A DNA stretch of 8,208 bases, from assembly GCA_030039005.1 (NCBI GenBank), contig JASHQT010000237.1, forward strand, positions 1-8,208, in the 5' to 3' direction. The translations under genes were made by a program, and so were the position numbers. The DNA comes from Bryobacteraceae bacterium. Its GTDB lineage: Bacteria > Acidobacteriota > Terriglobia > Bryobacterales > Bryobacteraceae. The notes under the pieces are model-generated. The model searched no databases, was not told where the DNA came from, and saw only the letters and a list, made by a program, of their open reading frames with translations. Below are positions 1 to 5,769 of this stretch, in pieces. Each line of letters begins with the position of its first letter. Position 1 is the first letter of the stretch.

Positions 1-124
1 GTCGTTTGTAACGACCGGGCAGGGGGGATACAGACCTACCGGCCACCCCCGCAAAACGTGCCTACGGGCTTCCTATTGAGATTTTTTCCGGCCACGGGAC
101 GCCAAACCCAGCTTTTCGCCCGTT
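1..124. other. Downstream flank of the minus-strand operon, no gene recognised
   Basis: This stretch follows the stop codon of the DUF669-like gene. It has no ATG on the minus strand and no intrinsic terminator with a T-run in the operon's direction. A short inverted repeat, GTCGTT (1-6) and AACGAC (10-15), sits at the very edge. Transcription of the operon may continue beyond the window. Confidence 0.4.
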
Positions 125-493
125 TCACGCCGCGTTGTAATCCTCGATCACATTGCGCGGGCGATAGCCGTTTTTGCCTTTTTCGACGGCTAACAGCAGC
201 TTGCCCTTTCCGCCCACGAAGTCATCATGCGACAGCACCCCGGAATTGTATTTATTGAGAAGCCCGAGCGCCGCGCAGCAGCCATAGAGCTTTTCGGCTC
301 GCTTGGGCAAGAGGTAATCGGTCAAAACCCGCGATGCGCCGTCATCGTCCGACACGCGCACACGGATTTCAAACATCTCGTTGCCCGCCTTGCTTTTCGC
401 TTCCTTGGCCTCGACGATTTCAAAGCCGTATTCGCCCTTCGGCCACAGCTTTTCATCCTCGATTTGCTCTTTCGTTTTCGGTTCGAAATTCAT
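125..493 (-). CDS. DUF669-like (phage-type) ssDNA-binding protein
   Basis: The 122-residue protein resembles the DUF669 family, small phage and plasmid proteins thought to bind single-stranded DNA. Visible hallmarks are an N-terminal Glu/Lys-rich segment leading to G-x-Y-x-F-x-I (residues 20-26), the SKAGNEM block (34-40), a beta-rich core with DYLLPK (59-64), and a final G-Y-x-x-x-N-V-I-E-D-Y (109-119). It is the last gene of the minus-strand transfer operon, 43 nt after the zinc-ribbon gene. A ribosome-binding site GAAAGGAA lies somewhat far upstream of the ATG (about 14 nt). By inference it could coat ssDNA during or after conjugative transfer, or serve a replication or recombination module beyond the left edge. 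Family assignment is by pattern only. Confidence 0.72.
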   Translation of the reverse strand: MNFEPKTKEQIEDEKLWPKGEYGFEIVEAKEAKSKAGNEMFEIRVRVSDDDGASRVLTDYLLPKRAEKLYGCCAALGLLNKYNSGVLSHDDFVGGKGKLLLAVEKGKNGYRPRNVIEDYNAA

Positions 494-536
494 ACATTTT
501 GTACCGTTCCTTTCGTTAAATTCACCCGCTCAAAAA

Positions 537-1121
537 TCACCTTCTCAGGGCAAAGCCGATCACCTCGACCTCGCCCATCTGGATACGCCGCCACTCACCG
601 CCGCAATTGCCGCAGCGCCCTTGCCCGCCCGCCACCTGTCCGTAGCAGCACCATGTCTTGCACTGGCGGCAAAATAACGCCGCATAGCCCCATGCCCGGC
701 ACCACGCGCAGACTTCCTCCGCCAGCGGAAACGTGACCGCGTATCCGGCTTCGTATTCCACCGCGTTCATGCCCTGTTTGTGCCGGATGTCCTGCGCGTA
801 CTCGTACCGGCCCCCGCGCAGGATATAGCGCGACACATAAGGCAACTTCCGCACGGAGCAGAGGCGCGGCAGATCGTAAATTTCATGGACCGGGCGCTTG
901 TGGACCTCCGTAAAGATATCGAAGCTTCGCATCTGTTCGCACAGCTTCATTGCCTCTTTCATGCGCCGGTCGATTTGCCGCCGCGCATAAGATGAGATGG
1001 CAGGCTCTTGGGGCTGCAACGCCGCCTCCGCCGCTTCCCTTGCTTCCCGGCTTCGTTGCAGCGCCGAGGACGACCGCTTGACCAACGCGCCGCCCGTCCA
1101 TTTCGTCAATTCGCCCGCCAT
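537..1121 (-). CDS. Cys-rich zinc-ribbon protein of unknown function
   Basis: The 194-residue protein is not recognised. Its N-terminal 60 residues are charged and predicted helical (Arg/Ala/Glu-rich, 20-60). The C-terminal third holds a cluster of cysteine pairs: C138-x2-C141, C151-x2-C154, C158-C159 and C170-x2-C173. This is enough for two zinc ribbons or a rubredoxin-like fold. The start is only 3 nt past the stop of the upstream membrane-protein gene, with a weak GGTGG ribosome-binding site inside that gene's end, so the two are probably translationally linked. Its position immediately behind the coupling protein and the membrane protein suggests an accessory role at the coupling-protein complex or in DNA processing; this is inference from context only. 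Confidence 0.75.
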   Translation of the reverse strand: MAGELTKWTGGALVKRSSSALQRSREAREAAEAALQPQEPAISSYARRQIDRRMKEAMKLCEQMRSFDIFTEVHKRPVHEIYDLPRLCSVRKLPYVSRYILRGGRYEYAQDIRHKQGMNAVEYEAGYAVTFPLAEEVCAWCRAWGYAALFCRQCKTWCCYGQVAGGQGRCGNCGGEWRRIQMGEVEVIGFALRR

Positions 1122-1124
1122 AAA

Positions 1125-1802
1125 TCAGAACCACCCTTTCACGATTGCGACCGGCCTTGTCTGCCAGATGCGCCGCCGAATTTGACCGCCAAGCCATGCG
1201 CTGATTTTGGAGAAAGTCAGGACCATGACGGCGATGAGAGCGACCGCGAGAACCGGCCAGTCCCGGCCCAACCCGGCCAGCTCGCGCACCAGCTCGGCGA
1301 GCGCGAGAGCAGGGAAGAACACCGCCCATTTCAGAAGCAGTTGCGCCAAGCCGCGCCTGCGGAACTGCCCGACGCTCCACAGCAGAAAGAGAGCGATGCA
1401 CAGCGCGTTGAGCGTTCCTTGGCCGTATTGCGCTACGTTCGCGGCATACCGGCCATGCCCGAGGGAAGCCAGCAGCACAACGAATTTCGCGCCATAGACC
1501 GCGTTGCCGAACAGCGCCGCCATGACCACGAACAGCCGGAAATTCGGATAGGTCCACGCATCGCACGACCGGCCCCACAGGTCGATAACATGCTCTTCGT
1601 CGTCATCGTCATTACGCCCCCGCCGTGTTTCCTCCCCGCTGTTCAGTTGTTCCCGCAACCGGGCGTTCTTATCGCGTTCGCCGATATACGCCTTGCGGAG
1701 TTTTTCAACTTCGGCGGCGGAGCGTAGAAGCTCCTCGCGCATTTCTTCCACATCGTCATCGTCGATAATGTCCGGCTCATCCTTCGCCTTGGACACCGCC
1801 AT
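1125..1802 (-). CDS. Four-helix membrane protein with cytoplasmic coiled coil, coupling-protein partner candidate
   Basis: The 225-residue protein is not recognised. Residues 8-20 are acidic, residues 17-55 have the heptad-like Leu/Glu/Arg pattern of a coiled coil, and an Asp/Glu tract follows at 65-70. Four hydrophobic segments come next, at roughly 88-112, 128-147, 152-174 and 182-205, ending in a basic tail. The likely topology is a long soluble N-terminus plus an integral membrane domain. It starts 12 nt after the coupling-protein stop codon, and its strong ribosome-binding site TAGGAGG overlaps that stop codon. This predicts co-translation with the coupling protein. Because that coupling protein has only one transmembrane helix, a role as membrane partner or anchor is attractive but unproven. 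It resembles no standard VirB component that I recognise. Confidence 0.8.
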   Translation of the reverse strand: MAVSKAKDEPDIIDDDDVEEMREELLRSAAEVEKLRKAYIGERDKNARLREQLNSGEETRRGRNDDDDEEHVIDLWGRSCDAWTYPNFRLFVVMAALFGNAVYGAKFVVLLASLGHGRYAANVAQYGQGTLNALCIALFLLWSVGQFRRRGLAQLLLKWAVFFPALALAELVRELAGLGRDWPVLAVALIAVMVLTFSKISAWLGGQIRRRIWQTRPVAIVKGWF

Positions 1803-1810
1803 AAAACCGG

Positions 1811-1817
1811 CCTCCTA
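1811..1817 (-). promoter_or_regulatory. Strong ribosome-binding site overlapping the coupling-protein stop codon
   Basis: The minus strand reads TAGGAGG. Its TAG is the coupling-protein stop codon, and AGGAGG is a near-perfect anti-16S match 8 nt before the ATG at 1802. This supports that start and suggests translational coupling of the membrane protein to the coupling protein. Confidence 0.85.
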
Positions 1818-3434
1818 ACCGGCAATCCTTCCTTGCCCGTCCGTGATTCCGTGGTCGTTTGCGACATAGGGGTTAGGCCGCGCCCTCTCGCGCAATTCCC
1901 TGATCTTGTAGAACGGCACCCGGCCCGCCGCGATACTGCCCACGCCGCGCAGCATGACGAGCATGTCATTCGCGCCGAGCGTTCGCGCCTGATGCTCATT
2001 TAGCAGCGGTTCCCGCTGCCCGCTCATGCCGTAATTCACATCCACGTCATCGACGCCGAACAGGCTTTGACTGCGTACCTCGCGCACGCTCTGGGACCAT
2101 GTGACGATTTCCCGGTCCCCAACCTCTCGCGCCATATAGGCGGCGGTTTCGTCATCTTGAGCGGCCATGAACATCCGCACCACGCTGTTGCTCAGGAACG
2201 AGCGCCACGTCTGCGGGTATCGCGACGACAGATCGCTCAGCCCGGTGACGCAAGGGAACAGTTGCACCCGTGAACCCCGCGCCATGCGAAAGGCGTTATC
2301 GACGGCGGAGAGAGCGCCGTACTGGTAAAACTCATCAAGCATCATCACCGTGCGCACGGAACCACGGGCGGCGGGGTCGATCAATTCGGAGAGAGCGCAG
2401 GACACTAAGAGGCGAAAGTACCGGCCCGCGATTTCGAGGTAATCGAGGGGCAGGATTATGAACACGGTGCAGACGCGCTTTTTGAGATCCGCGAACCGGA
2501 ATGACGACCGGCGCAGGCTTTGCCCGATCGCAATGTCAGCCAAAAACTCGACATCGGTGTCCGCCGTGGAAACGATGGACGCCAACTCGCCCTTGTTGTC
2601 GATTTCCTTCGGGTCCACCGCGAATTTAGCGAGGCGGAGCCTGATCGCGGCATCCGGGTTTTGCTTCATCACCCACTGGCAATACGGGTAGAGTTCGCCC
2701 GTGCTGATGAGTTCGGCCACGCGCACAAGGTTTTTTTCACGCGGCCCGCCGTATCGCGCCAGCGCCATAATCAGCCCGTGAATGAGCTTGCGGGCATTCT
2801 TGGACCAGTGCGAGCTTTCCGTGCCGATCTGGTCTTGCCAGACAATCCCGTCCGCCTGTTTCGCCGCCAAGGGGCCGAAGTTGATCGGGTCATCCGGGTT
2901 GAGGCGCGACATCGTGTTGTAGCCCGCCCATTGCAGCGCCTTCAGTTCTTCCAGCAGAATGGCGTAGGGATTGAGGACGTACACCGGCCCGAGACGGCTG
3001 CGATATTCGCCCGCTTGCGCCGCCTGTTCCCCCTTTGGGTCTACACAGACAACGCTGTAATCATCGAAGCCGCCGAGCATGTTAGGCAGTTGAACGCAGG
3101 TTCCCTTACCGGAACCCGTGGGCGCGACTAAAAGCCCGTGACCATCGCCGCCGTCCCAACGCATCGGGCGCCCGCTCTCCGATGAAAAGCCGATGAACCA
3201 TCCCGCGCCGCCGAACAGACCCGCTTTTTCCAAAGCTTCATCATTCGCCCACCGCGCCGAATTTTTGCTTTGCGTATTCTCGCGGGCGACCGGCTCGAAA
3301 TTCATCGCCGCTTCCCGCCGTTCTTCAATCTCCTGTTGCTCCCGCTCACACGCCCAAAAGAACAAGTAGACGAGCGAAGCCACGATCACCATTACAACGA
3401 CGAAACCTGCCATAGATGCGCCCCGGCCTTTCAT
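1815..3434 (-). CDS. Type IV coupling protein, VirD4/TraG-like ATPase
   Basis: This 539-residue protein is a conjugative coupling ATPase of the VirD4/TraG family. Such proteins sit in the inner membrane, bind the relaxase-DNA complex and feed it to a type IV secretion channel. One N-terminal transmembrane helix (about residues 9-28) is followed by a charged linker. Walker A is APTGSGKGT (104-112), and the VDPKGE block characteristic of the family is at 131-136. A helical insertion lies at about 190-320, and Walker B is MMLDEF (364-369). I chose the start at 3434 because its ATG overlaps the stop of the preceding gene (ATGA) with an AAGG motif upstream. A longer reading from 3506 would overlap that gene completely, and ATG 3413 (seven codons in) is an alternative. 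Many VirD4 proteins have two membrane helices; this one has one. No secretion-channel genes are in the window. Confidence 0.95.
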   Translation of the reverse strand: MKGRGASMAGFVVVMVIVASLVYLFFWACEREQQEIEERREAAMNFEPVARENTQSKNSARWANDEALEKAGLFGGAGWFIGFSSESGRPMRWDGGDGHGLLVAPTGSGKGTCVQLPNMLGGFDDYSVVCVDPKGEQAAQAGEYRSRLGPVYVLNPYAILLEELKALQWAGYNTMSRLNPDDPINFGPLAAKQADGIVWQDQIGTESSHWSKNARKLIHGLIMALARYGGPREKNLVRVAELISTGELYPYCQWVMKQNPDAAIRLRLAKFAVDPKEIDNKGELASIVSTADTDVEFLADIAIGQSLRRSSFRFADLKKRVCTVFIILPLDYLEIAGRYFRLLVSCALSELIDPAARGSVRTVMMLDEFYQYGALSAVDNAFRMARGSRVQLFPCVTGLSDLSSRYPQTWRSFLSNSVVRMFMAAQDDETAAYMAREVGDREIVTWSQSVREVRSQSLFGVDDVDVNYGMSGQREPLLNEHQARTLGANDMLVMLRGVGSIAAGRVPFYKIRELRERARPNPYVANDHGITDGQGRIAG

Positions 3435-3625
3435 TTCGCCGACCTTAAATTTTTCAGCAGAATGGCGTCTTGCAGCGGGGCAGGGAGACAACGCACCAGC
3501 CGCCATTTGGTGCGGTGATAAACGACAATCGCGTAGATGTAGGCGTAGACAGCCTTATCCCGCCAGCTTCCGGGCTTCGCCGTCTTGGCCCAACGGTCGA
3601 GCACGCCGACAATTGCGCGTCTCAT
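3431..3625 (-). CDS. Small basic protein of unknown function, between TraD/MobC-like and coupling-protein genes
   Basis: The 64-residue protein is not recognised. It is basic and tryptophan/tyrosine-containing, with a short hydrophobic stretch (about 25-37, rich in Tyr, Ile, Val) that is marginal for a membrane helix, and a Leu-rich C-terminus. Its ATG overlaps the stop of the upstream 99-aa gene (ATGA, 3622-3625), and its stop overlaps the coupling-protein ATG (ATGA, 3431-3434). This double overlap argues strongly that it is translated as part of a coupled trio. It may be a small membrane-associated partner of the coupling protein, which is inference. Confidence 0.7.
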   Translation of the reverse strand: MRRAIVGVLDRWAKTAKPGSWRDKAVYAYIYAIVVYHRTKWRLVRCLPAPLQDAILLKNLRSAK

Positions 3626-3921
3626 AAAGTCAGCCAGCCTTCCTCTTGCAGCAGCTTCACATCACGCTCACGGGTTGCGCCGCGCTTGAACATGGCGACC
3701 ACTTCCGCCCGCTTTGTGTTCCCGGCCTCGACATCGGCCAGCAAGATCGCACCGGCCAAAATCTTTAATTGCGTGTCGCGCTTGCGGCCTTCTTGTTGCT
3801 CTTTCCGGCTGACCTGTTTCAGGCGGTTTTCCAGTTGCTCAATCTGCCGCCGTATGTCGTCTTTTTGCGCGGCCCGCTTGCCGTGCGCCGCGCCGTTGTT
3901 CGGGGTTTCGTTTGCGTTCAT
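3622..3921 (-). CDS. TraD/MobC-like relaxosome accessory protein
   Basis: The 99-residue protein resembles small conjugal-transfer TraD / mobilisation MobC-type proteins that accompany MOBQ relaxases. The first 20 residues are polar. Residues 21-48 form a charged amphipathic coiled coil (IRRQIEQLENRLKQV). Next comes the typical R-K-R-D-T-x-x-K-I-L-x-G-A block (46-58) and a short helical tail. It is expected to bind near oriT and assist the relaxase, or to bridge to the coupling protein. It is the first gene of the minus-strand operon, and its ATG lies only 6 nt after an extended -10 box, so it may be read from a leaderless mRNA. There is no ribosome-binding site. Family assignment is moderately secure, the exact role less so. 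Confidence 0.68.
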   Translation of the reverse strand: MNANETPNNGAAHGKRAAQKDDIRRQIEQLENRLKQVSRKEQQEGRKRDTQLKILAGAILLADVEAGNTKRAEVVAMFKRGATRERDVKLLQEEGWLTL

Positions 3922-3927
3922 GGCATT

Positions 3928-3936
3928 ATATTAACA
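3928..3936 (-). promoter_or_regulatory. Extended -10 promoter of the transfer operon
   Basis: The minus strand reads TGTTAATAT, an extended -10 element (TG-n-TAATAT), with no convincing -35. The expected transcription start is the A of the ATG at 3921, seven bases after the hexamer, giving a leaderless mRNA. The box touches the left end of the 31-bp repeat at 3935-3965, so a protein bound there should block or modulate it. An overlapping TATAAT at 3930-3925 is a better hexamer but would start transcription inside the first codon. Confidence 0.55.
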
Positions 3937-3965
3937 CAAACCGCGTAATACTACGGCACATGCTA
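3935..3965 (+). repeat. Copy 1 of a 31-bp operator/promoter repeat, in the divergent promoter region
   Basis: The module reads CA-N-AAACCG-N10-CGG-N3-ATGCTA. It matches copy 2 at 5037-5067 in the same orientation at 20 of 31 positions, including all 17 defined positions with identical spacing. The core CCG-N10-CGG is a dyad, as expected for a regulator binding site. This copy lies between the divergent transfer operon and the 345-aa HTH gene, overlaps the minus-strand -10 box, and ends in the TGCTA of a plus-strand extended -10. It is most likely an operator; the cognate protein is unknown, with the adjacent HTH protein the prime candidate. Confidence 0.7.
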
Positions 3966-3969
3966 GAGA
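3961..3969 (+). promoter_or_regulatory. Possible weak extended -10 for the 345-aa HTH gene
   Basis: TGCTAGAGA fits TG-n-TA but ends poorly for a -10 hexamer. It occupies the same place relative to the 31-bp repeat as the better TGCTAATAT box at 5063-5071. Transcription would begin near 3976, about 18 nt before the ATG at 3994. Confidence 0.35.
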
Positions 3970-3993
3970 AGCGGTCCGCAAGAATAGCGGATA

Positions 3994-5031
3994 ATGACAA
4001 TTGGAATGCCGCCACGATCAACCCGTAAGCCCGCGTCTCAGCCCCAACCCGCGCTTTCCCGTGATGTTCAGGGGACGCACTTTCCAGCGTGGTCCCGCGG
4101 TGAAGAGTTTGGCGGTTTTCTGATACAAGCCGCCTCGCCCGTTGACCCCTCGAAAATCGCAATCGACATTCACGGACGCGCCCTTACTGTTAACCTTGGC
4201 CCCCGTATCACCAGCAACAAGCTATCCGTTGTCGTGGTAGCAAAAAGAGGGCAGAAGCCTGAATACGTCCCTACCGCGCACGGCCTCCGTTTCGTCCTGC
4301 CGGAAACCGCGAACCTGAAAACTATCAAGGCGATCTGGTGTATCGCCACCCTAAGCATTCGGTTCGTTTACGCCGATGTTGCAGCGCCTATAGTGACTCC
4401 CCCAATGGTGGACATCGACACCGCGCCGCGCTCATCGCTCATCACCATCCCTATTGACTTCGGCAAGCTTGTTACGCCTATCATCCGGCGAAAACCACGA
4501 ACCCATGAAAGGCCAATGCTCGACAAGGCGAAGAGTTTTACCCATAACGGCGTGCGGTATTTTCCGCTGGCCGTTGCCGCGCCTGTAGCTCAGGCCCCCG
4601 TTTCAACTCTTCGTGATTGGATGAAGAAAAAAACGAAATTCGACGGGCGACCGCTCCAAACTTATTACTTCGCTCCTGCGGACCTGTACATGATTAGCGC
4701 GGAATCCATCGAGAGAGCCGCAAACCGTTTCATCAAGTGGCCATCGGAAGAACCAGCCGGACCCGTGACGCTCGGAGAGACACCCGACCAGAGCGGCTAT
4801 ATTAGGCTCACCGATGCCGCCCACACTTTGGGAATTGGTCATCACACCATTTGGCGATGGACCACGAAGGGAACAGCGCCGACCGATGAACCGCTTGACG
4901 TAATCAAAGACCCGGCATCCGACCAGCTATATATCCGGCAACGCGATGTTTCAGCACTCAAGAAACTGATACCGCGTGAGGGACTTCGCGCAGGACGCCG
5001 CAGACCGCAAGCCGGGTTGCAACCTCACTGA
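3994..5031 (+). CDS. Tandem helix-turn-helix protein with novel N-terminal region, candidate regulator
   Basis: The 345-residue protein is not recognised as a whole. Residues 1-22 are a polar, Pro-rich arm, and residues 23-165 look beta-rich and resemble no family I know. Two related excisionase/MerR-like HTH units follow, at about 188-247 and 268-326. Both share the pattern Y-[FI]-x-L-x-x-A-A, then T-[LI]-x-x-W-x-x-K, then P-L and L-Y-x-I. The tail is Arg-rich. It stands alone and is transcribed away from the transfer operon, with a copy of the 31-bp operator-like repeat on each side. This suggests an autoregulator that also controls the transfer genes. Its base composition looks less GC-rich than its neighbours, a hint of separate origin. 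No good ribosome-binding site supports ATG 3994; ATG 4006 is an alternative start. Confidence 0.78.
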   Translation: MTIGMPPRSTRKPASQPQPALSRDVQGTHFPAWSRGEEFGGFLIQAASPVDPSKIAIDIHGRALTVNLGPRITSNKLSVVVVAKRGQKPEYVPTAHGLRFVLPETANLKTIKAIWCIATLSIRFVYADVAAPIVTPPMVDIDTAPRSSLITIPIDFGKLVTPIIRRKPRTHERPMLDKAKSFTHNGVRYFPLAVAAPVAQAPVSTLRDWMKKKTKFDGRPLQTYYFAPADLYMISAESIERAANRFIKWPSEEPAGPVTLGETPDQSGYIRLTDAAHTLGIGHHTIWRWTTKGTAPTDEPLDVIKDPASDQLYIRQRDVSALKKLIPREGLRAGRRRPQAGLQPH

Positions 5032-5036
5032 AAGAA

Positions 5037-5067
5037 CATAAACCGTATGGTATCGCGGTTTATGCTA
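5037..5067 (+). repeat. Copy 2 of the 31-bp operator/promoter repeat, perfect palindrome
   Basis: This is the same CA-N-AAACCG-N10-CGG-N3-ATGCTA module as 3935-3965. Here the arms are perfectly symmetric: CATAAACCG (5037-5045) and CGGTTTATG (5056-5064) around 10 nt. It begins 6 nt after the stop of the 345-aa gene and overlaps the extended -10 box at 5063-5071. There is no T-run, so it is not a terminator. It is best read as an operator controlling rightward transcription towards the 87-aa gene. Confidence 0.72.
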
Positions 5068-5071
5068 ATAT
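5063..5071 (+). promoter_or_regulatory. Extended -10 promoter for the leader and 87-aa gene
   Basis: TGCTAATAT is a good extended -10 (TG-n-TAATAT), the same form as the transfer-operon promoter. The -35 region falls inside the palindrome and is not consensus, which suits a regulated promoter. Transcription would start near 5078, giving a leader of about 380 nt before the 87-aa gene. Confidence 0.5.
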
Positions 5072-5268
5072 GACTGCGTGACCCCCCGGCAACGAGTTTC
5101 AGCGGCCCGCCCTCCATCCCGTAGCTTTCATCCTTCCGCCCCCCGGATAGCCGTTTTTCCCGTGACAGGCTGGCCGTTCGAGGTTTTCCTTGCCTGGTTC
5201 CACTGGACGCGGATACCGGATGCTGCCAGTGATGAGAAAACCTACACCCGCCGTTCGCCGGAGGTACG
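5072..5268 (+). other. Leader region without recognisable gene
   Basis: No ORF with a ribosome-binding site and credible composition is seen. A minimal ATG-ACT-GCG-TGA sits at 5070-5081. A long GTG-initiated frame from 5078 crosses the real 87-aa gene and oriT and is Arg/Ser/Pro-rich, so it is not credible. The stretch is probably untranslated leader or a small RNA ending at the hairpin at 5269-5296. Confidence 0.4.
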
Positions 5269-5296
5269 AAAATCGCGCGAGGCATGCGCGATTTTT
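5269..5296. terminator. Bidirectional intrinsic terminator or attenuator hairpin
   Basis: AAAATCGCGC (5269-5278) and GCGCGATTTT (5286-5295) form a perfect 10-bp stem with a 7-nt loop, followed by one more T. The GC core flanked by A- and T-tracts can terminate in both directions. It lies about 190 nt into the predicted leader and 160 nt before the 87-aa gene. It could end a short RNA, attenuate the downstream gene, or shield it from upstream transcription. Confidence 0.65.
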
Positions 5297-5316
5297 GTTC
5301 AAGCAGAAAACGCGCC

Positions 5317-5362
5317 AAGATCGTTGCTTTTTTCTGATAGGCGAAAAAAGACAGACGATCTT
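5317..5362. repeat. Nested two-tier inverted repeat
   Basis: The outer arms AAGATCGT (5317-5324) and ACGATCTT (5355-5362) enclose the inner arms CTTTTTTC (5327-5334) and GAAAAAAG (5343-5350). The internal bulges are 2 and 4 nt and the loop is 8 nt. Both tiers are perfect 8-bp repeats. It could be a folded RNA element in the leader or a DNA cruciform or protein site. It precedes no gene directly and its role is unknown. Confidence 0.6.
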
Positions 5363-5414
5363 TCGTGTTTTCCGCTTGCCTCTTGCGCCCGCCGTCTGTG
5401 GCCGGTTTTCATCA

Positions 5415-5434
5415 CTGGCGCAATCCCGCGCCAG
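5415..5434 (+). repeat. Hairpin just ahead of the 87-aa gene's ribosome-binding site
   Basis: CTGGCGC (5415-5421) and GCGCCAG (5428-5434) form a perfect 7-bp stem with a 6-nt loop. It lies 9 nt before the GGAAGGA ribosome-binding site (5444-5450). It may stabilise or regulate the transcript. There is no T-run, so termination is unlikely. Confidence 0.5.
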
Positions 5435-5457
5435 CGAAACCACGGAAGGAAAACACT

Positions 5458-5721
5458 ATGTCGAACAACAAAAAGCCCGCCGCGAAAATCACGCTGTATC
5501 CGATCAGCGCCGCCATATGGCGGAACGAGAACGCGAAGGGCGAAGCCTTCTACAACGTCACCTTTGAGCGCAGCTACAAGGACGACGCGGGCAACTGGCA
5601 AAGCTCCAGCACCTTCAATGCCGGTGACTTGCTCTTGCTGGCGAAGGTGGCCGACCGCGCCCACAGCGAAATCTACAAGCTGCGGGCCAGGGACCGTCAA
5701 GCAGAGCAGATCGACGAGTAA
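5458..5721 (+). CDS. Small protein of unknown function, oriT neighbour
   Basis: The 87-residue protein is not assigned to a named family. After a Lys/Asn-rich start it looks like a compact beta fold: K-I-T-L-Y-P-I-S-A-A-I-W-R-N-E-N (about 10-25), then a Phe/Tyr strand with F-E-R-S-Y-K-D (about 33-39). It ends in a helix with LLLLAKVAD and a charged tail. It appears to be of a type found beside mobilisation genes, which I state from general memory without a database check. The start at 5458 is fixed by GGAAGGA 7 nt upstream; a longer in-frame reading from 5365 would lie in the structured leader. A strong terminator follows directly. It sits between the operator-controlled leader and oriT, so a DNA-binding or relaxosome-accessory role is possible but not shown. 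Confidence 0.82.
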   Translation: MSNNKKPAAKITLYPISAAIWRNENAKGEAFYNVTFERSYKDDAGNWQSSSTFNAGDLLLLAKVADRAHSEIYKLRARDRQAEQIDE

Positions 5722-5730
5722 TAGCCTCGA

Positions 5731-5769
5731 CCGCTCGCCGGGGCTTCGGCTTCGGCGGGCGGTTTCTTT
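5731..5769 (+). terminator. Intrinsic terminator of the 87-aa gene
   Basis: CCGCTCGCCG (5731-5740) pairs with CGGCGGGCGG (5753-5762) with one T-G wobble and a 12-nt loop, followed by TTTCTTT (5763-5769). It begins 9 nt after the TAA stop. It isolates the 87-aa gene from the oriT region and the relaxase genes. Confidence 0.8.

Noticed and set aside
1008..1727. Plus-strand frame of 239 codons opposite the membrane-protein and zinc-ribbon genes
   Set aside because: It is antisense to genes supported by ribosome-binding sites, tight operon spacing and membrane-segment and CxxC patterns. It resembles no family and looks like a shadow.
3435..3506. Longer coupling-protein start at 3506
   Set aside because: The extra 24 residues lie entirely within the 64-aa gene. 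The ATGA overlap at 3431-3434 and the following membrane helix favour the start at 3434.
5037..5064. Perfect palindrome after the 345-aa gene as a terminator
   Set aside because: It has no T-run, a 10-nt loop, and a second copy upstream of the gene; an operator fits better.
5381..5392. Second MOBQ-like nic candidate, TTGCGCCC on the plus strand upstream of the 87-aa gene
   Set aside because: It matches only the GCGCCC core and has no adjacent inverted repeat at the right spacing. The site at 6015-6048 has both the core and the perfect repeat and lies near the relaxase gene.
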